Assembly: GCA_003511945.1 (NCBI GenBank)
Contig: DOJA01000327.1
Span: 1,908 to 16,295, forward strand
Source: Phycisphaerales bacterium
GTDB lineage: Bacteria; Planctomycetota; Phycisphaerae; Phycisphaerales; UBA1924
Length of the DNA: 14,388 nucleotides
Direction: 5' to 3'
Shown here: positions 1 through 5,972 of the stretch, piece by piece
Position numbering within the stretch: position 1 is the stretch's first letter
Layout of the letters: each line of letters opens with the position of its first letter
The notes under the pieces: generated by a model
The model's database searches: none
The model's input: the letters and a program-made list of their open reading frames with translations, nothing else
Told to the model about the DNA's origin: nothing
Program-made: the position numbers and the translations under genes

Positions 1-19
1 CGGGCGATTCACTCGCCCG
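1..19. terminator. Perfect 7-bp hairpin downstream of the agmatinase-family gene
   Basis: CGGGCGA and TCGCCCG pair perfectly around a 5-nt loop, about 40 nt past the ureohydrolase stop codon on the minus strand. A U-tract cannot be judged because the window begins here. It could be a terminator stem or a fragment of a longer intergenic repeat. Confidence 0.35.
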
Positions 20-57
20 CCGCACGACTCCTCCTCAACTCGTCGGCCCGCCCCGCG

Positions 58-1113
58 TCAAAGGAAGAACCGTCCTGACGATGAGTTGGCGGCACACCCG
101 CACAACTTGTAGAGAATCCGCGCGCCCACATTCGCGTCCCACTCGTTCAAGCCGCCCGGCGCGGGGCACACCTCGTTCAGGTCGAAACCCACCACTGTCC
201 GTCCGCTCTCCATCAGCATCTTCAGCAGCATCGCCGCCCCGTTGAAGGACAAGCCCCCGGGCACGGGCGTCCCCGTGTGCGGGCACAGCGCGGGGTCCAG
301 CCCGTCGATGTCGAAACTCACGAACACGCGCCGCGGCATCCCGTCCAGCATCCCGCGGCACATGTCCGCCCACCGGTCCCCGTCGTCGAGGCGCGCGAAC
401 AGATCGGCGTCAAAGTGAGAAGTCACCCGCCCGCCGGCCTCCCGCGCGTAGGCCATTTCCCCCTCCCCGAAGTCGCGGATGCCCACCTGCACCAGCCGCT
501 TCACGCCCGGGATGCGCTCCAGCACATTCCACATGATCGACGCGTGCGACCACGCGAACCCTTCGAACGCCACGCGCAGGTCCATGTGCGCATCCACCTG
601 CAGCACGCCGATCCCATCGCCCACCGCGTCCCCCGCCTGCTCGGCGCAGGCCCGGATCGCGCCGAAGGGTGTCGAGTGGTCCCCCCCCACCACGCCCGGG
701 ACCTTGCCCTCCGCGAGCGCCCGGGCCGCGCGCTCGTGGACGAACTCGTTCATCCGTTCGCAGGCGCTGTCCACCTCGCGCAGCGCGCCCTCGTCGCCCG
801 GCTCGGCGCCGCCCTTGGCGATGATCGGCGCCGCCAGCGCCCGCGCCCGGGCGCTCAGCGCCGCGATGCCCCGATCGACCGGCTCCATGAAGATGCCGCG
901 CTCGTAGACGCGCCCGAAGTGGTGGTCGTACAGGTCCACCTGCGCCGAGGCGGCCCGGATCGCGTTCGGCCCCGCCGAAGCGCCCCCGCCGTAGGAGGTC
1001 GTCGCGTCGAAGGGCACAGGGATAAGAATGATCCCCGCCTCCTCGCGCGAGTGGGGCAGCCCGAACACGCCCGCGCCCGGGCGGGCGGCATCGTCGGGAT
1101 TGAATGGCGCCAT
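58..1113 (-). CDS. Agmatinase/arginase-family ureohydrolase
   Basis: A 351-aa binuclear-manganese ureohydrolase that hydrolyses a guanidino group, releasing urea (or formamide for formimidoglutamase members), in the cytoplasm. The metal ligands are all visible: GGDHS (143-147, His146), DAHMD (174-178, Asp174/His176/Asp178) and SFDIDGLDP (266-274, Asp268/Asp270). The FDATTSYGGGASAGP segment near residues 35-49 and the late DLNEVCP (311-317) are also typical of the SpeB/RocF superfamily. An open frame continues upstream to 1287 but runs through a repeat. The ATG at 1113 is preferred because the protein there begins with a normal ureohydrolase N-terminus and a -10-like hexamer lies just upstream. 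Residues 84-137 form a longer insert than in short agmatinases. The substrate (agmatine, arginine, formimidoglutamate or guanidinobutyrate) cannot be decided: no polyamine or histidine-degradation gene is adjacent. Confidence 0.9.
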   Translation of the reverse strand: MAPFNPDDAARPGAGVFGLPHSREEAGIILIPVPFDATTSYGGGASAGPNAIRAASAQVDLYDHHFGRVYERGIFMEPVDRGIAALSARARALAAPIIAKGGAEPGDEGALREVDSACERMNEFVHERAARALAEGKVPGVVGGDHSTPFGAIRACAEQAGDAVGDGIGVLQVDAHMDLRVAFEGFAWSHASIMWNVLERIPGVKRLVQVGIRDFGEGEMAYAREAGGRVTSHFDADLFARLDDGDRWADMCRGMLDGMPRRVFVSFDIDGLDPALCPHTGTPVPGGLSFNGAAMLLKMLMESGRTVVGFDLNEVCPAPGGLNEWDANVGARILYKLCGCAANSSSGRFFL

Positions 1114-1119
1114 GCGCCG

Positions 1120-1125
1120 AGCATA
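1120..1125 (-). promoter_or_regulatory. Candidate -10 (TATGCT) for the ureohydrolase gene, possibly leaderless
   Basis: On the minus strand TATGCT ends 6 nt before the ATG at 1113. There is no Shine-Dalgarno sequence in between and no clear -35. Such spacing would place the transcription start at or next to the ATG. Confidence 0.4.
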
Positions 1126-1220
1126 CCCCGGCGCACCGGGTGACCTGCGCCCGTGGTGCGGGTCGTGAACTCCCCGCTGCGTGCTGGGAGTCGAGCCCCG
1201 CCGGGCGTCGGAACCGCTCA

Positions 1221-1293
1221 CAGAATGACGCCAAGAGGGCCGAGAGAGACGGGCGGGCCGCCCGTCCCACCGAGGAGAGGAGGTCATGCTGTG
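1221..1293 (+). repeat. 73-bp interspersed repeat with 19-nt palindromic core, copy 1
   Basis: The core GACGGGCGGGCCGCCCGTC (1248-1266) is a perfect 9-bp inverted repeat around one central base. It is preceded by a purine-rich CAGAATGACG...GAGAGA flank and followed by CCACC, a GA-rich stretch and GTCATGCTGTG. The same order of blocks recurs at 11982-12056 (identical core) and, more diverged, at 10767-10838, all in the same orientation. This copy lies between the fasciclin gene and the ureohydrolase gene. It looks like a REP-like palindromic intergenic element; no mobility gene is linked. Confidence 0.75.
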
Positions 1294-1314
1294 GGCGGCT
1301 CTCAGACGCGAAGA

Positions 1315-1342
1315 CCGCGCCGGGCGTTCAGTCCCGGCGCGG
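1315..1342 (-). terminator. GC-rich hairpin after the fasciclin gene
   Basis: CCGCGCCGGG (1315-1324) and CCCGGCGCGG (1333-1342) form a perfect 10-bp stem with an 8-nt loop, 15 nt past the TAA of the minus-strand fasciclin gene. The downstream U-tract is poor (TCTTCGC), so termination is likely but unproven. Confidence 0.6.
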
Positions 1343-1357
1343 CGGGTTGAATCAGAA

Positions 1358-1945
1358 TTACTTGGGCATGATCACGGTGTCGATCGCGTGGATCACGCCG
1401 TTGCTGGCGCCGATGTCGGCCTTGACGACCGTAGCCATGGCGGCCGGGTCGTTGCCGATCATCACCTTGCCGTCTTTGGCGACGATCTGAAAGGTCGAGC
1501 CCTGCAGGGTCTTGCTGCTCTCCTTCATCCCGGCGACCTGCGCGGCGCCGAGCTTCTCGCCCGCGATGACATGGTACTTCAGGATGCTCGCCAGCTTCTC
1601 CTTGTTCTCCGGCTTGAGCAGCCCCTCGACCGTGCCCGCGGGCAGCTTGGCGAAGGCCGCGTCGGTCGGGGCGAACACGGTGAACGGGCCGGCGCCCTTC
1701 AGCGCATCGGCCAGGCCGGCGGCGGCGACGGCGGCGGTGAAGGTCTTGAACTCGGCGCTCGTCGCGGCGGTCTCGACCACGGTCATCGCCGGGGCGGCGG
1801 GCTTCGACGGGTGCTCGGAACCCTTGGGGTGCTCGGAACCCTTCGGATGCTCGGACCCGGCGGGCTTGCTCGGCTGCTGCGCGACCGCAACCAGACCAGC
1901 GAGAGCGACCACGGACGCAGCGGACAGAACAGCGGACTTCTTCAT
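1358..1945 (-). CDS. Secreted fasciclin (FAS1) domain protein with His-rich repeat linker
   Basis: A 195-aa exported protein with one FAS1 domain, a fold used for cell-surface adhesion and protein-protein contacts. Residues 1-22 are a signal peptide (MKK, hydrophobic run, cleavage near AVA-QQ). Residues 30-46 are a GSEHPK-type repeat in three copies. The FAS1 domain covers about 54-195 and contains the conserved FTVFAPTDAAF (H1, from 88) and the terminal GVIHAIDTVIMPK (H2, 183-195). The ATG at 1945 is chosen over upstream in-frame codons because a strong purine-rich Shine-Dalgarno (GAGGAAGGAAG) sits 6 nt before it and the signal peptide starts there. It is a paralogue of the FAS1 gene at 3802-4344. 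It lies downstream of the sigma/anti-sigma pair but has its own promoter-like sequence. In mycobacteria, FAS1 proteins MPT70/MPT83 are targets of SigK; a similar relation is inferred here. Confidence 0.92.
   Translation of the reverse strand: MKKSAVLSAASVVALAGLVAVAQQPSKPAGSEHPKGSEHPKGSEHPSKPAAPAMTVVETAATSAEFKTFTAAVAAAGLADALKGAGPFTVFAPTDAAFAKLPAGTVEGLLKPENKEKLASILKYHVIAGEKLGAAQVAGMKESSKTLQGSTFQIVAKDGKVMIGNDPAAMATVVKADIGASNGVIHAIDTVIMPK
1808..1858 (-). repeat. Three tandem 18-bp units encoding GSEHPK
   Basis: Within the fasciclin gene, three nearly identical 18-bp units (plus strand TGCTCGGAACCCTTGGGG and variants) encode GSEHPK, GSEHPK and GSEHPS. The His/Glu-rich linker separates the signal peptide from the FAS1 domain. 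Copy number could vary in steps of six residues without a frameshift. Confidence 0.85.
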
Positions 1946-2107
1946 TTCAGACTTCCTTCCTCTTTCAAGGACTGCACTGCCGGCGCGGAGCGGAACCCGT
2001 CGCGCCACCATGGCTCGACGGAACACGACCTCGCGTGCTCAGCCCGACCGGCCAATGTGTTGAGTGAGGTAGCGGCGGAGTTCGGGACTGTGCCGTCCTG
2101 CGGCTTT

Positions 2108-2122
2108 GGGAGCCACGCTCCC
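2108..2122. repeat. Small hairpin GGGAGC-CAC-GCTCCC in the fasciclin leader
   Basis: A 6-bp perfect stem with a 3-nt loop lies in the roughly 200-nt untranslated leader predicted for the fasciclin transcript on the minus strand. It may be a REP-type element or a leader structure; nothing in the sequence separates the two. Confidence 0.4.
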
Positions 2123-2151
2123 GCCCGTTACACCACCGCGATCAGGGGGGA

Positions 2152-2179
2152 ACAATAACAAGCAATTCCCCATCGTCAA
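2152..2179 (-). promoter_or_regulatory. Candidate sigma-70-type promoter for the fasciclin gene
   Basis: On the minus strand, TTGACG (2179-2174) and TATTGT (2157-2152) are separated by 16 nt. This is the best -35/-10 pair in the gap between the anti-sigma gene and the fasciclin gene. It predicts a start near 2145 and an untranslated leader of about 200 nt. Unlike the fasciclin gene at 3802-4344, this gene can therefore be transcribed by the housekeeping sigma factor as well as by read-through. Confidence 0.45.
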
Positions 2180-2186
2180 GCGGGCT

Positions 2187-2196
2187 TATGCGCATA
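2187..2196. other. TATGCGCATA palindrome
   Basis: A perfect 10-bp palindrome just upstream of the candidate fasciclin promoter -35 (2174-2179). It could be an operator; no known regulator is assigned. Confidence 0.25.
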
Positions 2197-2217
2197 GAAC
2201 GGAATAACGAGGTCGCC

Positions 2218-2246
2218 CGGTCGGCTCAGGTCGGCTCAGGTCGGCT
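2218..2246 (-). repeat. 10-bp tandem repeat (GGTCGGCTCA) at the anti-sigma gene 3' end
   Basis: GGTCGGCTCA occurs about 2.7 times in tandem. The anti-sigma stop codon (2236-2238) is inside the middle unit, so unit gain or loss could alter the last residues or the stop context. Confidence 0.6.
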
Positions 2247-3015
2247 TGCAGACCAGGACCAGCCGCTTGCGGTCCGACACCACGACCCCGCCGGGCTTCT
2301 CGATCGTCAGGGCGAAGAGCGTCGGCCCGGAAACCTTCAGTTTCGGGTCGATCGGGACCACCACATCCCCGGTGGAGGCGATATTGAACACCCCGCCGTC
2401 GATCGGGGTGGCCTCCGGCTGGGAGGGATCGAAGATCCAGAGCTGATACTGCTCGACCGCGGGGTCGTTCACCGGCAGGCCGGCGAACCGCATATATCCC
2501 GCCTGTCGCTCGCTGCTCCACACCGCCTCGCCGCTCACTTGGACGCTCTGTAGTTCGCCCGCCGTTTGCCAGGATGCCCGGACGACATCCCGCGCGCCGG
2601 CCACGGCTGCGATGGAGGGGGCTCCGGTCGATGCGCCCCGGGGCCAGCCACCGACCAGCACGCCGATGACCGCCGCCGCCGCCACCCACCAAGGGGAAAC
2701 CCCGCCCGAGCGGGCCGGTCGGATCTGTCCGACGATCGCGGGCGCCGGAGCGTTCTGTTCGCGCCGCGCCCGCGCCTCGACCGACCGGCGCAGGTGCGCG
2801 GGCATCGGCTGGGCGTCGTCGGGCTCCATCGCCACCTGCAGCGCCGCCACGACGCGGTCGATTGACTCGGGGTCGTCCCCCCCCGCCGGGAGGGCGGCCA
2901 GCCGCGCGATCAGCGCGTCGCACTCGGCGGCCTCGGCGCCCGACAGCCCCTGCAGCGCGCGGTCCGCGAGCAGGTCGTTCAGGCGGTCGTGCTGTTCCCG
3001 GGTCAGGGCGCTCAC
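2236..3015 (-). CDS. Membrane anti-sigma factor, RskA type
   Basis: A 259-aa single-pass membrane protein predicted to sequester the sigma factor encoded just upstream. Residues 1-100 are a cytoplasmic, helix-rich, acidic N-terminal region. Residues 109-124 (WWVAAAAVIGVLVGGW) are the membrane segment. Residues 130-259 match the extracytoplasmic RskA C-terminal domain (YQLWIFDP, a GGVF motif, then a FALTIEKPGG strand-turn). There is a single N-terminal Cys and no HxxxCxxC zinc motif, so it is not a ZAS-type anti-sigma. The start is GTG at 3015: it overlaps the sigma gene stop as GTGA, the usual translational coupling of such pairs, and a longer open frame upstream is only a shadow of the sigma gene. 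In mycobacteria RskA is released by regulated proteolysis; no protease gene is adjacent here. Confidence 0.88.
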   Translation of the reverse strand: MSALTREQHDRLNDLLADRALQGLSGAEAAECDALIARLAALPAGGDDPESIDRVVAALQVAMEPDDAQPMPAHLRRSVEARARREQNAPAPAIVGQIRPARSGGVSPWWVAAAAVIGVLVGGWPRGASTGAPSIAAVAGARDVVRASWQTAGELQSVQVSGEAVWSSERQAGYMRFAGLPVNDPAVEQYQLWIFDPSQPEATPIDGGVFNIASTGDVVVPIDPKLKVSGPTLFALTIEKPGGVVVSDRKRLVLVCKPT

Positions 3016-3569
3016 GAGACCGTCTCCTTGGCGCTGACGCTGTCTGATTCGAGCACCTCGCGGATGCGGATGAGCCCCCGGCGGGCGTGCGTCTTCACCG
3101 TGCCCAGGGGCAGGCCCGTCGCCGCCGATATCTTCTCGTGCGAGAGCCCGTGGAAGATCGACAGCCGCAGGACGCGCTGCTGCTCCTGGCTCAGTTCCTT
3201 GAAGGCCCGGGCCGCCCGACCGGCGTCGTCGCTCACCTGCGCCGCCCGCTCCGCGTCGGGCGGGTCGAAGGCGCTGCCCTCGTGGATGGCCTCCGCCCCC
3301 GGGCGGCGTCCGGACCTCCGGTTCCGGTCGATCAGCCGACGCCGAGCGATCATCGAAACGAAGGTCGCCTCGCCCGCCACTGTGGGATCGAAGCGGGCGG
3401 CGCTCTTCCACACATCCAGGAAGATCTCCTGCACCGCGTCCTCGGCGTCGGTCTGATTGGCGCTGAAGCGTCGCGCCAGCGACCACACCAGCCCGCCGTA
3501 CTGGTCCAGGACGCCCTGAACCGCGCCGGGTTCGCCGGCGGCGACGCGTTGAAGCAGACTCGGGGTCAC
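3012..3569 (-). CDS. ECF RNA polymerase sigma factor, SigK-like
   Basis: About 185 aa, normal length for an ECF sigma. Region 2 spans roughly residues 15-85 (YGGLVWSLARRF, then DAEDAVQEIFLDVWKSAARF and a RRRLIDRNRR basic helix). Region 4 spans about 120-175 (LSQEQQRVLRLSIFHGLSHEKI, then the recognition helix GLPLGTVKTHARRGL). The start is uncertain: the GTG at 3569 is preferred because AAGGAG lies 12 nt upstream and the protein then opens as TPSLLQRVAAGEPGAV, usual for the family. A GTG at 3596 is an alternative. It overlaps the anti-sigma gene by 4 nt. With fasciclin genes on both sides, the SigK-like assignment rests on context and on the RskA-like partner, not on a sequence search. Confidence 0.9.
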   Translation of the reverse strand: MTPSLLQRVAAGEPGAVQGVLDQYGGLVWSLARRFSANQTDAEDAVQEIFLDVWKSAARFDPTVAGEATFVSMIARRRLIDRNRRSGRRPGAEAIHEGSAFDPPDAERAAQVSDDAGRAARAFKELSQEQQRVLRLSIFHGLSHEKISAATGLPLGTVKTHARRGLIRIREVLESDSVSAKETVS

Positions 3570-3632
3570 CAGAGGGGCAGACTCCTTGTGTGACACCGAG
3601 TGTACTGACGCGCCCGCCGCCGGCCAACCGCG

Positions 3633-3662
3633 CCCCCCACTCCTCCCCCGCTCCCCGCGCCC
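3633..3662 (-). promoter_or_regulatory. G-quadruplex motif upstream of the sigma factor gene
   Basis: On the minus (coding) strand the order is GGG, 3-nt loop, GGGG, 3-nt loop, GGGGG, 6-nt loop, GGGGGG, satisfying the G3+N1-7 rule. It lies about 65-95 nt upstream of the sigma start codon, in the leader or promoter region. The gap 3570-3801 otherwise holds only a GGGCGGCCCGCCC palindrome (3708-3720) and no clear promoter. Confidence 0.5.
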
Positions 3663-3801
3663 GCTGTTCGTCGCGAGTCCTCCATGGCGTCGGACCCGAT
3701 CGGTTTCGGGCGGCCCGCCCTCACCGGACAGGCGCCGGGGTCGAACCAGGGGTGACCCGAAGAGTGGGATCGCCATCGGGACCATCCGCGCACCACGCTT
3801 C

Positions 3802-4344
3802 TCAGTTGGGCAGGATCACGCTGTCGATCACATGGATCACGCCGTTGGAAGCGACGATGTCGGTCTTCACGACATTCGCCATCGCCTTGTCGTTTCCGAT
3901 GGAGACCTTGCCGTCGTTGGTCACGATGCGGAATGTCTGGCCGGCGAGGGTGGCGCTGCTCTCGGTCATCTTCACCACCTGCGCCGCCTTCACTTCGCCC
4001 GGGATGACATGGAAGGTCAGGATCTTCGTGAGGGTTTCCTTGTTCTCGGGCTTGAGCAGGTTCTCCAGCGTCCCCGCGGGCAGCTTGGCGAAGGCCTCGT
4101 CGGTGGGCGCGAAGACGGTGAACGGCCCCTTGCCCTTGAGCGCCTCGACCAGCCCGGCCGCCTGCAGCGCCGCGGCGAGGGTCTTGAACTGCCCCGCACC
4201 GACCGCGGTGTCGACGATGTCCATGGGCTTGGCCGCGGGGGCCGTGGGGGGCGCTTTGCCGCTGCTGGGGTGGTCCCCCGCAACAACCGCCGCCCCGGTG
4301 ACCGCCATCATCACGCACGCACCGATCGCCATCAGACGCTTCAT
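3802..4344 (-). CDS. Secreted fasciclin (FAS1) domain protein
   Basis: A 180-aa exported FAS1 protein. Residues 1-22 form a signal peptide (MKRLMAIGACVMMAV..., cleavage near VVAG-DH), followed by an Ala/Pro-rich linker without the GSEHPK repeats of its paralogue. The FAS1 domain fills the rest, with FTVFAPTDEAF and the terminal NGVIHVIDSVILPN. The ATG at 4344 follows AGGAG by 9 nt. The gene lies 232 nt upstream of the sigma factor start, on the same strand, making it the first gene of the fasciclin/sigma/anti-sigma/fasciclin block. FAS1 proteins are surface or periplasmic; the role here is unknown, but regulation by the adjacent sigma factor is likely by analogy with mycobacterial MPT70/MPT83. 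Confidence 0.93.
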   Translation of the reverse strand: MKRLMAIGACVMMAVTGAAVVAGDHPSSGKAPPTAPAAKPMDIVDTAVGAGQFKTLAAALQAAGLVEALKGKGPFTVFAPTDEAFAKLPAGTLENLLKPENKETLTKILTFHVIPGEVKAAQVVKMTESSATLAGQTFRIVTNDGKVSIGNDKAMANVVKTDIVASNGVIHVIDSVILPN

Positions 4345-4492
4345 GGGCCTCTGCTCCTGAACTGTTCGTTCTTCTGAAGTGTGTCCGAGCCCCGGCAACA
4401 CCGCCGACACCCGACCCGAAGGGATTCGCCCCGGGCCGCTCGAAAGATTCACGCGGACCCGGACAGATTCGCCGGGGTGCCGGGGCGGCCTC

Positions 4493-4593
4493 ACCACAGA
4501 GACACCGAGCCACGGAGGGAGACGGGGATCGGGGGGTTCGGGACTCAGGCATTCGGCCGTCTGGCGCTCTCCGTGCCTCGGTGTCTCCGTGGT
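4493..4593. repeat. Large hairpin with 25-nt arms
   Basis: Arms 4493-4517 (ACCACAGAGACACCGAGCC...) and 4569-4593 (...CTCGGTGTCTCCGTGGT) are complementary at 23 of 25 positions, around a 51-nt loop. The arms have an 8-9-nt CACAGAG/CACCGAG periodicity, a style of intergenic repeat common in planctomycetes and cyanobacteria. Confidence 0.75.
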
Positions 4594-4625
4594 TCGTTCG
4601 CGGCCGCGCCCGGCGGGAAGAAGGA

Positions 4626-4757
4626 GTTCACCGCCGAGACGCCGAGAGCGCGGAGGAAGGCAGAGGGAGTTGGGGGTTCGGACCTCCGGACGCTGTCCTC
4701 CATGTGTTCCTCTGTGCGCTCTGTGCACTCCGTGGTTGCTTCGGCGCCCCTCCCGGG
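4626..4757 (+). repeat. 132-bp direct repeat unit, copy 1
   Basis: Begins GTTCACCGCCGAGACG and ends CCCCTCCCGGG. The next copy starts 146 bp downstream. The left part (CCGAGACGCCGAGAGCGCGGAGG) and right part (CCTCTGTGCGCTCTGTGC) are roughly complementary, so the unit can fold on itself. Confidence 0.8.
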
Positions 4758-4771
4758 GGGGAGGAGGAAGA

Positions 4772-4903
4772 GTTCACCGCCGAGACGCGGAGAGCGCGGA
4801 GGAAGGCAGAGGGAGTTGGGGGTTCGGAACTCCGGACCCCGTCCTCCCGGTGTTCCTCTGTGCTCTCTGTGCACTCTGTGGTTGCTTCGGCGCCCCTCCC
4901 GGG
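4772..4903 (+). repeat. 132-bp direct repeat unit, copy 2
   Basis: Differs from copy 1 at about eight positions by eye, several of which are compensatory-looking changes within the hairpin arms (CTCC/CTCT, GCGC/GCTC). Confidence 0.8.
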
Positions 4904-4939
4904 CGACTCGTTGCGGCCGCTGGCCGGGGCACCCGGGGC

Positions 4940-5003
4940 CTGAATTCCGGACCCTTTCCGTTGCCTTCCTCCGCGTTCTCCGCGCCTCTGCGGTGAATCC
5001 GGT
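4940..5003 (-). repeat. Inverted partial copy of the 132-bp unit
   Basis: Read on the minus strand it gives ATTCACCGCAGAGGCGCGGA, then a GAACGCGGAGGAAGGCA block and TCCGGAATTC, matching the left half of the two direct units. It begins about 10 nt after the lipoprotein stop codon. Confidence 0.7.
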
Positions 5004-5011
5004 CTCCCTCT

Positions 5012-5902
5012 TCAGGGCGCCGGAATCAGCCGGATGGTTCGTTCGGTCCGTTCGGTGACCACGCCCAGCACGCGGACTTCTTCCCGCCAGCGCTCGGCCA
5101 CCAGCCCCAGCCCGGGGGCGAACCAGCGCTCGGTCGTGCGCACCGCCCGGGCCGGGGGCACCGCGGTGACGAAGACCTCCCGCAGGCGCCGGCAGCGGAT
5201 GACTCGCCCGTCGAGCGTCAGGGGCTGATCGGCGTCGTGCTCCAGCGTCATGTCGCCGGTCCCCTGCGCTCTGATCCGGCGCGGGTTCTCGAGCAGGGGC
5301 ATGCGCAGGCCCATCGTCTGCACGAATGGGGCGCCGGGGGCGAGGTCGGAGGGCATCGCGAGCGGGGGTGGGGTCATCACCACGCGCACGCCGCGCTCGT
5401 GCTGGAGCGACTCCGCCAGCACCAGTCCATCCCGCGCGGGGTCCAGGCGAATCGTGCGTTCCTCGATGGCTTCCGTGTGTCCATCAATGATCGTGCGCAC
5501 CCGCCACTGGCCGGGGCCGCTCGTGGTGCGCTCCTCGCGGACCTCGCGGACCTCGCGCCCCTCGAGCGATCGGTCGAGCACCTCCCAGCGGCTGACGAGC
5601 GCGCCGTCTGACCCGGGCCTCTCCGCGCCCGCGACGGGCTCGCGCTCGCCCAGCGCGACGAACGGGTAGGCATCGCGCAGCGTCAGCGGGCTCGCGGGCG
5701 GGGACGCTTCGCCCAGCACAAGCGCGGACGCCGGAGTGGTGGGCAGTCCGGGGGGCAGTCCGGGGGGCAGTTCGGGGGGCAGTCCGGGGGGCGGCGTCGT
5801 GGCGCAGCCGGTGACGAACACCAGCGCGAGGATCGCCTGCGCCGCCCCCAGCACGGCTCGGCGTGCGGCACCGGCCCGGCCCCGAGCACCCATCAGGATC
5901 AT
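5012..5902 (-). CDS. Predicted lipoprotein of unknown function with Pro-rich repeat
   Basis: A 296-aa protein with a signal peptide and lipobox: basic N-terminus (residues 7-15), hydrophobic core, then VTGC with the acylated Cys at 33. The mature start is a PPGLPPELPPGLPPGLP linker encoded by 12-bp tandem repeats. The rest is a soluble, mainly strand-forming domain with many short charged strands and no recognised catalytic motif. The ATG at 5902 (MILMGARGR) is chosen; ATG at 5893 is possible. Upstream in-frame sequence to 6829 is antisense to the HEAT-repeat gene and is rejected. A GATACT hexamer lies 8 nt before the ATG and no Shine-Dalgarno is seen. It is divergent from the HEAT lipoprotein gene. 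I do not recognise the family. Confidence 0.8.
   Translation of the reverse strand: MILMGARGRAGAARRAVLGAAQAILALVFVTGCATTPPPGLPPELPPGLPPGLPTTPASALVLGEASPPASPLTLRDAYPFVALGEREPVAGAERPGSDGALVSRWEVLDRSLEGREVREVREERTTSGPGQWRVRTIIDGHTEAIEERTIRLDPARDGLVLAESLQHERGVRVVMTPPPLAMPSDLAPGAPFVQTMGLRMPLLENPRRIRAQGTGDMTLEHDADQPLTLDGRVIRCRRLREVFVTAVPPARAVRTTERWFAPGLGLVAERWREEVRVLGVVTERTERTIRLIPAP
5741..5796 (+). repeat. 12-bp tandem repeat with four G6 runs (quadruplex motif)
   Basis: On the plus strand GGGGGGCAGTCC or a close variant repeats with a 12-bp period; G6 runs lie at 5750-5755, 5762-5767, 5774-5779 and 5786-5791 with 6-nt loops. It encodes the PPGLPPELPPGLPPGLP linker of the minus-strand lipoprotein and satisfies the G-quadruplex rule on the template strand. 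Confidence 0.85.
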
Positions 5903-5910
5903 CGTGCCAG

Positions 5911-5916
5911 AGTATC
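5911..5916 (-). promoter_or_regulatory. Candidate -10 (GATACT) of the minus-strand lipoprotein gene
   Basis: GATACT on the minus strand ends 8 nt before the ATG at 5902. There is no clear -35 and no Shine-Dalgarno, so a leaderless or near-leaderless transcript is possible. Confidence 0.35.
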
Positions 5917-5959
5917 CCCCGAGGGCCTCGTTCTGGGCGGGATACGACGGAGCGCCCGA

Positions 5960-5965
5960 TATACT
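5960..5965 (+). promoter_or_regulatory. Candidate -10 (TATACT) of the HEAT lipoprotein gene
   Basis: TATACT ends 7 nt before the ATG at 5973. No recognisable -35 was found. The predicted transcription start coincides with or directly precedes the start codon. Confidence 0.45.
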
Positions 5966-5972
5966 CAGGGCA

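Larger units (their letters stand above)
4345..5011. other. Gene-free region built of hairpin repeats
   Basis: This 667-bp stretch separates the fasciclin gene from the lipoprotein gene. Open frames exist on both strands, but they translate the repeats (HRGT, RDAESAEEG-like strings) and are not credible genes. It contains one 25-bp inverted pair, two tandem 132-bp units and one inverted partial unit, listed separately. The first 100 bp upstream of the fasciclin ATG should hold its promoter; no canonical one was recognised. Confidence 0.75.

Noticed and set aside
1114..1287. N-terminal extension of the ureohydrolase (MTSSPRWDGRPARLS...)
   Set aside because: It translates the interspersed repeat; a similar string (MTSLPRWDGRPARLS) arises from the copy at 11982-12056 in a different context.
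3708..3720. GGGCGGCCCGCCC palindrome as another copy of the 73-bp repeat
   Set aside because: It shares only the GC-rich palindrome; the CAGAGTGAC and CCACC...GTG flanks are missing.
4379..5058. Several 100-225-aa open frames on both strands
   Set aside because: They translate the tandem hairpin repeats and give similar strings in more than one frame; not genes.
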